DNA of 64,000 bases from Microvirga zambiensis WSM3693. Its GTDB lineage: Bacteria > Pseudomonadota > Alphaproteobacteria > Rhizobiales > Beijerinckiaceae. Under the pieces are notes generated by a model. That model was not told the DNA's origin, made no database searches, and saw only the letters and a list, made by a program, of their open reading frames with translations. The translations under genes and the position numbers were made by a program. Shown here piece after piece: positions 1-8,761 of the stretch (position 1 is its first letter; the number at the start of each line of letters is the position of its first letter). The stretch lies in assembly GCF_016735695.1 (NCBI RefSeq), contig NZ_JAERQD010000037.1, positions 1 to 64,000 on the forward strand, read 5' to 3'.

Positions 1-817
1 GCAGGCAATCATCGTCCGCCTTGCGCGGCAGGTGATCGAGAGCGTTCCGGAGGAAGTGCACATAGCAGCGTTGATAGGCCGCCTCTGACAGCACCTCGCG
101 GATGGCGGCTCGTAAGCCGGCATGATCGTCGGCCACCACCAACTCCACCCCGGAGAGACCGCGCTCGCGCAGGCCGAGCAGAAAGGTCTTCCAGACAGAG
201 TGGCTTTCCCGGTTGGCCATCTCGACGCCGAGGATCTGGCGCCGGCCGTCCCAGTCAATGCCCACAGCGATCAGCACCGCCTGCGAGCTGACGATGCCGC
301 CCTCGCGCACCTTCTCGTAACGGGCGTCCAGGATCAGGTAGGGGAACGGCTCCTCGAGCCTTCGGGAGGCGAACTGGGCCAGGCTGTCGTCGAGGCGCTT
401 GTTGATGGCCGAGATCGCGGAAGCCGAGAAGCTGTGGCCGCACAGCTCCTCGGTGATCGCCTTGACCTTGCGGGTGGAGACGCCCTGCACATACATCTCG
501 GCGAGCGTAGCCACCAGGGCCTGCTCGGAGCGCTGATAGCGCTCGAACAGCTCGGTCGAGAAGCGCCCATCGCGGTCCTGCGGCACGCGCAACTCGAGCT
601 TGCCGACCCGGGTCACCAGGGTCCGGCTGTAGTAGCCCGAGCGGTAGCCCAGGCGGGAAACGGTGCGCTCGCCCTTCTCGGCCTGGAGGGCATCGCTCAT
701 CTCGGCTTCGAGCATCTCCTGCATGACGGCGTGCACGATCTCGCGCAAAGCATCGGGGCTCTGGTTCAGAAGGTCCTTGATGGCACCGGTGGCGGGTCTA
801 TCCTTGGGGCTGGTCAT
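1..817 (-). mobile_element. IS256-family transposase, 5' part only (cut by window start)
   Basis: The minus strand reads 272 codons from an ATG at 817 to the window edge. The product starts MTSPKDRPATGAIKDLLNQ and shows the mutator/IS256 layout: an N-terminal region with EMSDALQAEKGER, then LRVPQDRDGRFSTELFERY, the first catalytic Asp in LILDARYEKVREGG and the second in VVADDHAGLRAAIREVL. The C-terminal part with the catalytic Glu lies outside the window, so intactness cannot be judged. The element would end somewhere between about 840 and 950, just behind the 3' end of ispE, but I could not fix the terminal inverted repeat because the other end is missing. Family assignment is secure from the residues seen. 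Confidence 0.9.
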
Positions 818-951
818 GGTGGGCTCCTCTCGGAGTGAGTGACGTCAGACATCACCATCCTGCCATGGCCGCCCCGCTCAGGCGATTTGCAGAACCTTCA
901 CCACACTACTGGCCGGGGATGACGTGGGAGGGTGTGCTGACGTTGAGATGT

Positions 952-1824
952 TTACCGAAGGCTCGTCGCCTTGACCCACCAATCCGGCCGCTCACGCCGC
1001 ATCTGCTTTCCCGCTTCGGCCGCCGCTTCGCAATCGTCGTAGAGCCCGAACACCGTCGCACCCGAGCCCGACATGCGTGCCAGCCGACAACCTGCCGTCC
1101 CCCGCAACAAGGCAAGCGCTTCGCCGATCAACGGCTGCAATGCGCGCGCCGGCGGTTCGAGGTCGTTGCGGGCAGTCTTCAGTGCCGCAAGAATCTGCTG
1201 CGCGGATTGCGCCACGAGCACAGGATGAGCCGCTCCGGACAACACTTGTCCCGGCTGCAGATCGAGCGTCTTGAACACGGCCGGCGTTTCCATGGGAACG
1301 CGCGGATTGACCAGCACCGCGAACAGACGCGGCAGGTCGAGCGCAGGGCCTAGAATCTCGCCCACTCCGCGCATCATCCGTGCCCGCGGCTCAAGGCAGA
1401 CGGGTACATCGGCGCCGGTCAGGCGCGCTGCTTCGCGAAGCCCCGGATGAGACAGCGGCAGGCCGTTGAGGCGCGCGAGCAGACGCAACGCCGCCGCCGC
1501 ATCCGAGGACCCGCCGCCGATCCCTGCTGCCACCGGCAGGCGCTTGGTCAGGTGAAAGCCGCCCACCTTCAGGCCTTCCACGCGTTCCGCCAGGAGACGG
1601 GCCGCCTTCAGGACGAGATTATCGGTATCGCTTCCGGCCAAAGGCGCGGTCGGCCCTTCGATGGTCAGGGCCAGGTCCGAGCCCGGCTCTAGCCGCAGGT
1701 CGTCTCCCGTGCCGGCAAAGGCGACGAGACTTTCCAGCGCGTGATAGCCGTCCGCCCGCCGCCCGAGCACATGAAGCGTCAGGTTGATCTTGGCGGGGGC
1801 GCGGGTGGCGAGCGGCTGAGGCAT
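952..1824 (-). CDS. ispE: 4-diphosphocytidyl-2-C-methyl-D-erythritol kinase
   Basis: IspE phosphorylates CDP-methylerythritol with ATP in the cytosolic MEP pathway of isoprenoid synthesis. The 290-residue product is full length for the family. It opens with RAPAKINLTLHVLGRRADGY (the GHMP-kinase N-terminal substrate motif), carries the ATP-binding glycine-rich loop PVAAGIGGGSSDAAAALR near residue 100, and ends with the GHMP C-terminal motif RMSGSGATVFGLYD. The gene has no close operon partner: an IS256 transposase lies behind its stop and a palindromic repeat lies upstream. Another MEP gene, ispH, sits 55 kb away in the same window. The identification is firm. Confidence 0.97.
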   Translation of the reverse strand: MPQPLATRAPAKINLTLHVLGRRADGYHALESLVAFAGTGDDLRLEPGSDLALTIEGPTAPLAGSDTDNLVLKAARLLAERVEGLKVGGFHLTKRLPVAAGIGGGSSDAAAALRLLARLNGLPLSHPGLREAARLTGADVPVCLEPRARMMRGVGEILGPALDLPRLFAVLVNPRVPMETPAVFKTLDLQPGQVLSGAAHPVLVAQSAQQILAALKTARNDLEPPARALQPLIGEALALLRGTAGCRLARMSGSGATVFGLYDDCEAAAEAGKQMRRERPDWWVKATSLR

Positions 1825-1906
1825 GGCGCTTCCATGCCCGAGAGCGGGGCCGATGGGAAGAGTAGCCCCGCTATGCCAATCATAACCAAGTCTCCAGACC
1901 CCTCGA

Positions 1907-2010
1907 CCTCATCCTCAGGAGCAGCGAAGCTGCGTCTCGAAGGAGGCTCCAGAGAGCACTGGACACGCCCTGATCCTTCGAGACGGCCTGACGGCCTCCT
2001 CAGGATGAGG
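1907..2010. repeat. Intergenic palindromic repeat, family A copy 1
   Basis: A roughly 104-bp imperfect palindrome with outer arms CCTCATCCTCAGGAG and CTCCTCAGGATGAGG and inner arms with CTTCGAGAC/GTCTCGAAG. Very similar copies lie at 6771-6876 and 50395-50502. It fills the gap between ispE and the TPR gene and has no coding signature. Confidence 0.85.
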
Positions 2011-2035
2011 GCTTGGGTTGTGGCTTGTCTGCAAA

Positions 2036-2063
2036 CGAAAATGCCCGGCACAGGGCCAGGCAT
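2036..2063 (-). terminator. Rho-independent terminator of the TPR gene
   Basis: On the minus strand a 9-bp stem (ATGCCTGGC pairing with GCCGGGCAT, one G-U pair) with loop CCTGT is followed by TTTTCGTTT. It starts about 20 nt after the stop of the TPR gene. Confidence 0.65.
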
Positions 2064-2084
2064 GACGCGAGCGGGCTGCTTTGA

Positions 2085-3872
2085 CTACCCGCCGTTCTTC
2101 TTCGGCTCCTCCGGCGGAGGAGCAGGCGCGTTCTCGGCGGCGGCCGGCTTCGGATCGTCTTCCAGACCGTTGTCGATCTTCTTGAGGATCTTCACCAGCT
2201 CCTCGTGCTCCGGATCGGAGGTCTTGGCGTGATCCCACTGGAACTTCGCCTCAAGCTTGCGACCGACCTTCCAATAGGCATCGCCCAGGTGGTCGTTGAT
2301 GGTCGGATCGCCGGGCTTCAGCTCGACGGCCTTTTCCAGTTCCCGCACGGCGTCGTCGTAGCGGCCCATGCGGTAATAGGCCCAGCCGAGGGAATCGATG
2401 ATCATGCCGTCGCGGGGCGCGAGCTCCACGGCCTTCGTGAGCATCTTGAAGGCTTCGTCGATGTTCAGGTTCTGGTCGACCCAGGAATAGGCGAGATAGT
2501 TCATCACCTGAGCCCGGCCGGCCGGCAGCCCCTCGGGAACGAGTTCGAGCGACTTCTTCAGATCGGCCTCGGCCTTGTCCCATTGCTTGGCGCGCTCATA
2601 GGACGTGCCGCGGTAGAAATAGAGGATCCAGTGGCCACGCTCCGGCTGGCCGATCAGCTTGATCGCCTTGTCGTAGGTCTCGGCGGCCTCGGCGAATTTT
2701 TTCCGCGAACGCTGCACGTTGCCGAGCGCCATGACGACCTCGACGTCGTCCGGACGCTCCTTCATGAGCTTCTCGAGATGGGTGATGGCATCCTCGCCGC
2801 GGCCCATCAGCTCGTAATTGTGACCGATGGAGATGTCCGCGCTCGGCCGCACCGGCGATTCCTTGGGGATGCGCTCGAAGATGGCATTGGCCTTGTCGTA
2901 TTGCTTCAGGCGCTCATAGACGTCGCCGAGGGTGACGAGGGCGAGCGGATGATCGCCCTTCAGGTCGAGGCCGAGGCGCAGATAGATGATCGCGGTCAGC
3001 TCGTCGCCCTGCGTGTTGCCGACGACGCCGAGGCCGTAGAGCAGCTCGGCCGCGCCGTCCTGCGCATTGGTGACGGTCGGCAGGAGAGGCTTGTCCTCCT
3101 CGAGCGCCTTCATGGCGGCGCGCACGACCGGATGGCGCGGGGCGACATCGTCGAAGGCCTTGTAGATCTTCAGGGCCTCGTCCTTGCGGCCGCGCTTGGC
3201 CAGGAAGCGGCCATAGGCATCGACCACCTGCAGGGTGTTGCGCTCGCCCTCATAGGCGGCCTTGAAGCGCTTCTCGGCCTCAGCGGAATTGCCCACCACG
3301 TCGGCGATGAGAGCGGCATGATATTCGCGGAACTGGTCGAAGGCGCGCTCGTTCTTGAGCTTGTCGACGGTGGCAAGCGCCTGCTTGCCGTCCTTGGAGC
3401 CGGCATAGGTCCAGGCGGTCAGAAGCGTCGCCGTCAGGTCCGCCTGGCGGCCGCGCATGCCCTTCGACAGGCGGTTGCGGGCATCGGCATATTTCTGCGC
3501 CTTCAGGGAGCGGACCGCGAGGGCGAACTGGGCCAGGTTGTTGGAGGGATCCTGCGCCGAGAGCCGCTCGGCCGAGCGGATGGCCTCGCTCATGGAACCG
3601 TTGGCGAGGAAGGCGACGAAGGCGCGCTCCAGAAGCTCCTGGTTGCGGGGATCCTCCTGGATCGCCTCACGGAAGAAGATCGTCGCAGCCTCTGTATCCC
3701 GCGCGGAGCCCGCCACATAGGCCGACAGGAAATTGCCTTCGAGGCTCTGGGCAGGCCTCAGCATCTCGTCCTCGGCCGTGTTGGCGAGCGCGGGGACGGC
3801 CAGGAGGCCGGCGGTCATGAACAGCAGTGCAGGCAGGCCCTTGCGAGCCAAAGGCAGTTTCAAAATGGGCAC
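2085..3872 (-). CDS. Secreted tetratricopeptide-repeat protein
   Basis: The product is about 595 residues. I place the start at a GTG at 3872, because GGAG lies 9 nt upstream and it gives a clean signal peptide (LPALLFMTAGLLAVPALA followed by NTAEDE). A longer open frame reaches 4067 but runs into intergenic repeat DNA. After the signal peptide come many TPR-like helical repeats, for example RKKFAEAAETYDKAIKLIG, AKQWDKAEADLKKSLELVP and MGRYDDAVRELEKAVELKPG, and an acidic, proline-rich tail (PAPPPEEPKKNGG). The protein probably acts in the periplasm or envelope as a protein-interaction scaffold; the partner cannot be told. It resembles the alphaproteobacterial TPR proteins often found near ispE. 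Confidence 0.85.
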   Translation of the reverse strand: MPILKLPLARKGLPALLFMTAGLLAVPALANTAEDEMLRPAQSLEGNFLSAYVAGSARDTEAATIFFREAIQEDPRNQELLERAFVAFLANGSMSEAIRSAERLSAQDPSNNLAQFALAVRSLKAQKYADARNRLSKGMRGRQADLTATLLTAWTYAGSKDGKQALATVDKLKNERAFDQFREYHAALIADVVGNSAEAEKRFKAAYEGERNTLQVVDAYGRFLAKRGRKDEALKIYKAFDDVAPRHPVVRAAMKALEEDKPLLPTVTNAQDGAAELLYGLGVVGNTQGDELTAIIYLRLGLDLKGDHPLALVTLGDVYERLKQYDKANAIFERIPKESPVRPSADISIGHNYELMGRGEDAITHLEKLMKERPDDVEVVMALGNVQRSRKKFAEAAETYDKAIKLIGQPERGHWILYFYRGTSYERAKQWDKAEADLKKSLELVPEGLPAGRAQVMNYLAYSWVDQNLNIDEAFKMLTKAVELAPRDGMIIDSLGWAYYRMGRYDDAVRELEKAVELKPGDPTINDHLGDAYWKVGRKLEAKFQWDHAKTSDPEHEELVKILKKIDNGLEDDPKPAAAENAPAPPPEEPKKNGG

Positions 3873-4008
3873 GAAGCGCGGCTCCAATATCGCAACATCT
3901 TTGGATGTGGAGATGTGCGTCAAATCAGGCCGGAGAATGGCGCCTCCCTCCGGCAGCCGCAAGGGGACAATTGCCGCTGGGGCCGTAAAAGCGTCGTGAT
4001 GGGTTTTC

Positions 4009-4248
4009 TTCCCTCCCCCTTGCGGGGAGGGATTGAGGGTGGGGGTCGGAAAGTCGGAGAGCTGCACTTCGTAACGCTCTCGACGTCATCACCGGCCTTG
4101 TGCCGGTGATCCCGATTGTGTGAAGCGCTGCGTTCTTCCAAGCGAGATGGCCGGCACAAGGCCGGCCATGACGTAGCCAAAGTGACGAGAAAGGTCTCAC
4201 CCAGTCGCACCACCGCCCCCTGCCCCTCCCCGCAAGGGGGGAGAGGTG
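4009..4248. repeat. Palindromic repeat family D, interrupted by a family B repeat
   Basis: Arms at 4009-4045 (CCCTCCCCCTTGCGGGGAGG core) and 4216-4248 (CCCCTCCCCGCAAGGGG core) are inverted copies of each other. The spacer holds a complete family B repeat at 4082-4174. The left arm explains the spurious N-terminal extension of the TPR reading frame. Confidence 0.7.
4082..4174. repeat. Palindromic repeat family B, copy 1
   Basis: A roughly 93-bp element bounded by GACGTCATCACCGGCCTTG and GGCCGGCCATGACGT, with two internal hairpins of the type CCGGCCTTGTGCCGG. Related copies lie at 12205-12297, 17452-17488 (core only), 18573-18666, 55756-55845 and 58459-58554. Confidence 0.85.
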
Positions 4249-4250
4249 CC

Positions 4251-5915
4251 TCACATATTCACGTAATTCGGCCCGCCGCCGCCCTCGGGGGTGACCCAGT
4301 TGATGTTCTGGTTCGGGTCCTTGATGTCGCAGGTCTTGCAGTGGACGCAGTTCTGGGCGTTGATCTGGTAGCGCACGCCCCCCTCGCCCTCCACCCACTC
4401 GTACACGCCGGCCGGGCAGTAGCGCTGCGAAGGACCGCCATAGACCTCAAACTCGGAGGCCTTCTGCAGCCCCATATCCTTGACCTTGAGATGGACCGGC
4501 TGGTCCTCCTCGTGGTTGGTGTTGGACAGAAACACCGAGGACAGCCGGTCGAAGGTCAGCACGCCGTCCGGCCGGTCGTATTTGATCGGCGTCACCTGAT
4601 CGAGCGGCAGCGTGCAGGCATGGTCCGGCTTGCCGTGCTTCATGGTGCCGAAGGGCGACCAGCCAAAGAGTTCGGTCAGCCACATGTCGAGCCCGCCCAG
4701 CGCCACGCCGATGGCGGTGCCATAGCGCGACCAGAGCGGCTTGACGTTGCGGACCCGCTTCAGATCGTGGCCGATCGGCGAGGCGCGCCAGGACTCCTCG
4801 TACGCCGAGACCTCGTCATGGGCCCGGCCCGCCTGCAGGGCGTCGAAGACGTGGTCGGCGCACAGCATGCCCGACAGGATGGCGTTGTGGCTGCCCTTGA
4901 TGCGCGGCACGTTGACGAAGCCGGCCGAGTCGCCGACCAGGCAGCCGCCGGGGAAGCTTAAGCGCGGCACCGATTGCCAGCCGCCCTCCATGATGGCTCG
5001 GGCGCCGTAGCCGATGCGTTTGCCGCCCTCGAACACGTCGCGCACCATCGGATGCGTCTTGAAGCGCTGGAACTCGTCGAAGGGCGACAGGGTCGGGTTC
5101 TTGTAGTTGAGATGCACCACGAAGCCGACGGACACGAGGTTGTCGTCGAAATGGTAGAGCCAGGAGCCGCCGCCGGCATTGTTCGGCAAGGGCCAGCCCA
5201 TGGAATGGCGCACGAGGCCCCGCCGGAAATGCTCCGGCTTGACCTGCCAGAGCTCCTTGATGCCGATGCCGTATTTCTGGTGATCGCGGCCCTGGTTCAG
5301 GCCGAAGCGCTCGACCATCTGCTTGGTGAGCGAGCCCCGCGCCCCCTCGCCAAAGATCGTGTATTTGGCGCGCAGCTCCATGCCGCGGGTGAAGTTGGCA
5401 TTGGGCTCGCCGTTGCGGCTGACGCCCATGTCGCCGGTGGCGATGCCGACCACCTTGCCGTCCTCGACCAGCACCTCGGAAGCCGGGAAGCCGGGATAGA
5501 TCTCGACGCCGAGTTCCTCCGCCTTGCGGCCGAGATAGCGGGCGACGTTGCCCAGCGACCCGACGAAATTACCGTGGTTGTTCATGAGCTTGGGCATGAA
5601 CAGGTTGGGCAGCTTCACGCCCCCGGCATGGCCCAGATACATGAACTCGTCGGCGGTCACTTCCGTCTTCAGCGGCCGGTCGGGGTCCTCGCGCCACTCC
5701 GGCAGCAGGCCATCGAGGCCGATCGGGTCGACCACCGCGCCGGAGAGGATATGGGACCCGACCTCGGAGCCCTTCTCGACCACGACCACGGAAATGTCCG
5801 CCCCCGCCTCGGCCGCCTTCTGCTTGAGCCGGATCGCGGTGGCGAGACCCGCCGGACCTGCGCCCACGACGACGACGTCGAACTCCATCGATTCACGGGC
5901 AGGCAGATCGGACAT
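4251..5915 (-). CDS. Electron transfer flavoprotein-ubiquinone oxidoreductase
   Basis: ETF-QO takes electrons from reduced electron transfer flavoprotein and passes them to ubiquinone at the inner membrane, linking acyl-CoA and amino-acid dehydrogenases to respiration. The 554-residue product has the N-terminal FAD-binding loop VVVGAGPAGLATAIRLK (about residues 14-32), the second FAD motif GCLVGDSAGFVNVPRIKGSH and the C-terminal 4Fe-4S cysteines in RYCPAG and NCVHCKTCDIKDPNQNINW. Length and C-terminal PEGGGGPNYVNM are typical. The gene stands alone; etfA and etfB are not in the window. A perfect 11-bp inverted repeat lies 37 nt upstream of the ATG and may be its operator. Confidence 0.96.
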   Translation of the reverse strand: MSDLPARESMEFDVVVVGAGPAGLATAIRLKQKAAEAGADISVVVVEKGSEVGSHILSGAVVDPIGLDGLLPEWREDPDRPLKTEVTADEFMYLGHAGGVKLPNLFMPKLMNNHGNFVGSLGNVARYLGRKAEELGVEIYPGFPASEVLVEDGKVVGIATGDMGVSRNGEPNANFTRGMELRAKYTIFGEGARGSLTKQMVERFGLNQGRDHQKYGIGIKELWQVKPEHFRRGLVRHSMGWPLPNNAGGGSWLYHFDDNLVSVGFVVHLNYKNPTLSPFDEFQRFKTHPMVRDVFEGGKRIGYGARAIMEGGWQSVPRLSFPGGCLVGDSAGFVNVPRIKGSHNAILSGMLCADHVFDALQAGRAHDEVSAYEESWRASPIGHDLKRVRNVKPLWSRYGTAIGVALGGLDMWLTELFGWSPFGTMKHGKPDHACTLPLDQVTPIKYDRPDGVLTFDRLSSVFLSNTNHEEDQPVHLKVKDMGLQKASEFEVYGGPSQRYCPAGVYEWVEGEGGVRYQINAQNCVHCKTCDIKDPNQNINWVTPEGGGGPNYVNM

Positions 5916-5951
5916 GGCTTCCTCCTGATACGCGGCGTCAACGCTTCATGA

Positions 5952-5981
5952 CATAGATGGTTTACATATGAACCATCTATG
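5952..5981 (-). promoter_or_regulatory. Candidate operator upstream of the ETF-QO gene
   Basis: Perfect 11-bp inverted repeat CATAGATGGTT - 8 nt - AACCATCTATG, located 37 nt before the ETF-QO start codon. The size and symmetry suit a dimeric repressor such as a TetR or GntR protein. The regulator is not identified; no such gene lies nearby. Confidence 0.55.
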
Positions 5982-6182
5982 CGATTTCTCAAGTCATTCT
6001 AACCAGCACCTCTCCTAGCCGTATTGCCGCAAAGCCGAAAGTTCCGTTTCCGCATAAGGTCATACGGAAACTCAATTATCGCAGTCGTGTCGCGAAGCAG
6101 GGATCGGGTCGAGAAATGCAATCAGCCGGTGGATAATGCCAGCCCAAGTTGTTCCGCAGGTCCGGGAGGTCTAAAAAGAAGC

Positions 6183-6746
6183 ATGTCGCAGCATCCCAAT
6201 CACGCCGCGTCCTACACGCTTTTCGAGACGGCCATTGGCCTCTGCGGGCTCGCCTGGAACGAGCGCGGCATCATCGGCTTCCAGCTGCCAGAGGATGACG
6301 CTTTCAGGATGCAGGGCCGCATCGCCAGGCGCTTTCCAGGCATCGTCGAAACCCCGCCGCCGCCCGACATCCAAGTCGTCATCGCCGACGTCGTGGCGCT
6401 GATGCAGGGTGAAGCGCGCGATCTGTCCGCGGTGCCGCTCGACATGGACGGCGTGCCGGATTTCGACCGCCGCGTCTACGAGATCGGCCGCAGCATTCCC
6501 CCGGGCCGCGTGCTGACCTATGGCGAGGTCGCATCCCGGCTCGGCATCGACAATGCCCGGGCGATCGGCCAGGCCCTCGGACGCAACCCCATCGCCGTCA
6601 TCGTGCCCTGTCACCGGGTCGTCGCGGCGGGTGGCAAACTGGGAGGCTTCTCGGCCAATGGCGGCAGCACGACCAAGCGCCGGCTGCTCGCCATCGAAGA
6701 CGCCAGGCGCGACGAGAGCCCGACGCTTTTCGATTTGATCTCGTGA
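6183..6746 (+). CDS. ogt: Methylated-DNA--protein-cysteine S-methyltransferase
   Basis: A suicide repair protein that transfers the methyl group from O6-methylguanine to its own cysteine. The 187-residue product starts at an ATG preceded by GGAGGT 10 nt upstream; the open frame extends further upstream but without family similarity. The C-terminal domain has RVYEIGRSIPPGRVLTYGEVA, the helix-turn-helix residues GRNPIAV and the active-site motif PCHRVVAAGG with Cys143. The N-terminal Ada/Ogt-type domain is short. It is monocistronic, with a family A repeat directly behind it. Ogt rather than Ada is chosen because no AraC or Ada-box region is present. Confidence 0.93.
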   Translation: MSQHPNHAASYTLFETAIGLCGLAWNERGIIGFQLPEDDAFRMQGRIARRFPGIVETPPPPDIQVVIADVVALMQGEARDLSAVPLDMDGVPDFDRRVYEIGRSIPPGRVLTYGEVASRLGIDNARAIGQALGRNPIAVIVPCHRVVAAGGKLGGFSANGGSTTKRRLLAIEDARRDESPTLFDLIS

Positions 6747-6770
6747 AGGGCTGCCTTCGCACATCACCAA

Positions 6771-6876
6771 CCTCATCCTGAGGAGCAGCGAAGCTGCGTC
6801 TCGAAGGAGGGTCCAGTGCTCTCTGGAGGCGCCCTGATCCTTCGAGACGCCGCCTCCGGCGGCCCTCAGGATGAGG
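6771..6876. repeat. Intergenic palindromic repeat, family A copy 2
   Basis: Outer arms CCTCATCCTGAGGAGC and CCCTCAGGATGAGG with inner TCTCGAAGGA and TCCTTCGAGA. It shares about the same length and order with the copies at 1907 and 50395. It lies between ogt and the uracil-DNA glycosylase gene. Confidence 0.85.
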
Positions 6877-6980
6877 GCTTAGGAGGATGCCGATCGTTAC
6901 TCGCTTTCTAAGAGCGAGATTCCTTGAGTCCTTTGCAGGCTTCGGTTGTCCACTCCCCTCCGGACGCTTACATAGAGCCC

Positions 6981-7793
6981 ATGCAGGGTGCCCCTTCCGA
7001 CCGCGATGCTCTCCAGGCGCTGCTCGACTTCCATGTCGAGGCAGGTGTCGATCTTGCGCTCGACGAGACCCCGAACAACCGCTTCGCCGAGCCGAAGGCC
7101 GAAACCGCGAAGCCGAAAGCGGCTCCATCTCAGCCATCCGCTCCCTCTCCCCGCGCCCTGCCGAAGGCTGCCGCCGGCGCGCCGGAGGAAGTGGCGAACA
7201 TGGCCCGCGAGCAGGCCCGCCACGCCCGGTCCCTGGAGGAACTCGAAGCGATTCTCACCGGCTTCGACGGCTGCGCCCTGAAATTCTCGGCCAAGAACCT
7301 CGCCTTCGCAGACGGCAATCCCGAAGGCCGCGTCATGCTGGTCGGCGAAGCCCCGGGCGCAGACGAGGATCGGATCGGCAAGCCCTTCATGGGCCGCTCC
7401 GGCCAGCTGCTCGACCGCATGCTCGCGACCATCGGGCTCGACCGCACCCAGGTTTACGTCGCCAACATCGTGCCCTGGCGCCCGCCGGGCAACCGCACGC
7501 CGACGCCGCAGGAGGTTGCGATCTGCAAGCCTTTCATCGCGCGGCAGATCGAGCTGGCGAGCCCGGAATTCGTCATCTGCCTCGGCGGCCCCGCGGCCCA
7601 GAATCTTCTGGGCATCAAGGATGGCATTCTCCGCACCCGCGGACGCTGGTATAGTTACAAGACCGAGGACGGACGCGAGATCCGCACGCTGCCGACCCTG
7701 CATCCCGCCTACCTCTTGCGCCAACCCCTGCAGAAGCGGCTTGGCTGGCGGGATTTCCAGGCGCTGCGGCGCGCACTCGACGGCAGGGAATAA
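6981..7793 (+). CDS. Uracil-DNA glycosylase, family 4-like
   Basis: Removes uracil from DNA as the first step of base-excision repair. The ATG at 6981 gives 270 residues; a TTG at 6924 is in frame but less likely. A low-complexity Lys/Ala/Pro linker (about residues 35-75) precedes the catalytic domain. Motif 1 is VGEAPGADEDRIGKPFMGRS, then NIVPWRPPGNRTPTPQE, LGGPAAQNLLG and the C-terminal TLHPAYLLRQP that carries the catalytic His region. The usual N-terminal CxxC of iron-sulfur family-4 enzymes is reduced to a single Cys in FDGCALK, as in the typical alphaproteobacterial form. It is followed 88 nt later by a metallopeptidase gene. Confidence 0.92.
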   Translation: MQGAPSDRDALQALLDFHVEAGVDLALDETPNNRFAEPKAETAKPKAAPSQPSAPSPRALPKAAAGAPEEVANMAREQARHARSLEELEAILTGFDGCALKFSAKNLAFADGNPEGRVMLVGEAPGADEDRIGKPFMGRSGQLLDRMLATIGLDRTQVYVANIVPWRPPGNRTPTPQEVAICKPFIARQIELASPEFVICLGGPAAQNLLGIKDGILRTRGRWYSYKTEDGREIRTLPTLHPAYLLRQPLQKRLGWRDFQALRRALDGRE

Positions 7794-7881
7794 GGCGCTC
7801 TTCCGGGCCGTTCCGGAACCGGTTCATATGCTTAAGCCTTAAGCATTCGCGGCCAAGAATGCCGCTGCCGGAAGGTGGATC

Positions 7882-8748
7882 ATGCGCTGGGAAGACTTTC
7901 GAACCTCGTCGAACGTAGAAGACCGTCGCGGCATGGGTGTGCCCGGAGGCGCGGGCGGGCTCGGCATCGGCACCATTGTCATCCTCGGCCTGATCGGCTG
8001 GGCGCTCGGCATCGATCCCCGCATCCTGATCGGCGGCGCCGAGATGATGAGCGGCGGCTCCGGCTATCAGCAGCAACAGCAGGGCCGCCAGGGTACGCCC
8101 CAGGACGAGATGGGCCGCTTCGCCTCGGCCGTTCTCGGCAACACGGAAGACGTGTGGAAGGACGTCCTGCCGCAGCAGGCCAACATTCAGTATAAACCGC
8201 CGAAGCTGGTGCTGTTCTCGGATGCCACCCGCTCCGGCTGCGGCGGCGCGCAATCGGCCATGGGTCCGTTCTACTGCCCCCTCGACCAGACCGTCTATAT
8301 CGACCTCTCCTTCTTCCAGGAGATGCAGCGCCGCTTCCGCGCCGGCGGAGATTTCGCCTACGCCTATGTGCTCGCGCACGAGGTCGGGCACCATGTCGAG
8401 AACCAGCTCGGCATCCTGCCGCGCGTGCAGGAGCGCCAGCGCCAGGTCGGACAGGCGGAAGCCAACCAGCTCTCCGTCCGCGTCGAGCTGATGGCGGATT
8501 GCCTTGCCGGCGTCTGGGCACACCATTCCGACCAGCGCTGGAAGTCGCTCGAGCCGGGCGACATCGAGGAGGCGATCCAGGCTGCGGCAGCCATCGGCGA
8601 CGACCGACTGCAGAAGCAGAGCCAAGGCCGCGTAATGCCCGACAGCTTCACCCATGGCTCTTCGGAGCAGCGTACGCGCTGGCTCACCACCGGTCTGAAG
8701 ACCGGCTCGATCCAGGCCTGCGACACGTTCAGGGCGAGCAGGCTTTAA
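7882..8748 (+). CDS. Neutral zinc metallopeptidase, YpfJ type
   Basis: The 288-residue protein begins MRWEDFRTSSNVEDRRG, the family signature, followed by one membrane segment near residues 28-44 (LGIGTIVILGLIGWALGI) and a Gln-rich linker. The catalytic part has the zinc motif HEVGHH (His166, Glu167, His170) and the later RVELMADCLAGVW. It is thus a membrane-anchored protease with its domain probably in the periplasm. Substrate and role are not known for this family. The C-terminus FTHGSSEQRTRWLTTGLKTG is also conserved. No operon partner is close: 300 bp of repeats follow. Confidence 0.92.
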   Translation: MRWEDFRTSSNVEDRRGMGVPGGAGGLGIGTIVILGLIGWALGIDPRILIGGAEMMSGGSGYQQQQQGRQGTPQDEMGRFASAVLGNTEDVWKDVLPQQANIQYKPPKLVLFSDATRSGCGGAQSAMGPFYCPLDQTVYIDLSFFQEMQRRFRAGGDFAYAYVLAHEVGHHVENQLGILPRVQERQRQVGQAEANQLSVRVELMADCLAGVWAHHSDQRWKSLEPGDIEEAIQAAAAIGDDRLQKQSQGRVMPDSFTHGSSEQRTRWLTTGLKTGSIQACDTFRASRL

Positions 8749-8761
8749 GGGCGAGAGACGA

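Noticed and set aside
3873..4067. N-terminal extension of the TPR gene
   Set aside because: It reads through palindromic repeat DNA and would bury the signal peptide; the GTG at 3872 has a ribosome site.
2205..4109. 634-codon open frame opposite the TPR gene
   Set aside because: Antisense shadow of the TPR repeats with no ribosome site; the minus strand has signal peptide and TPR motifs.
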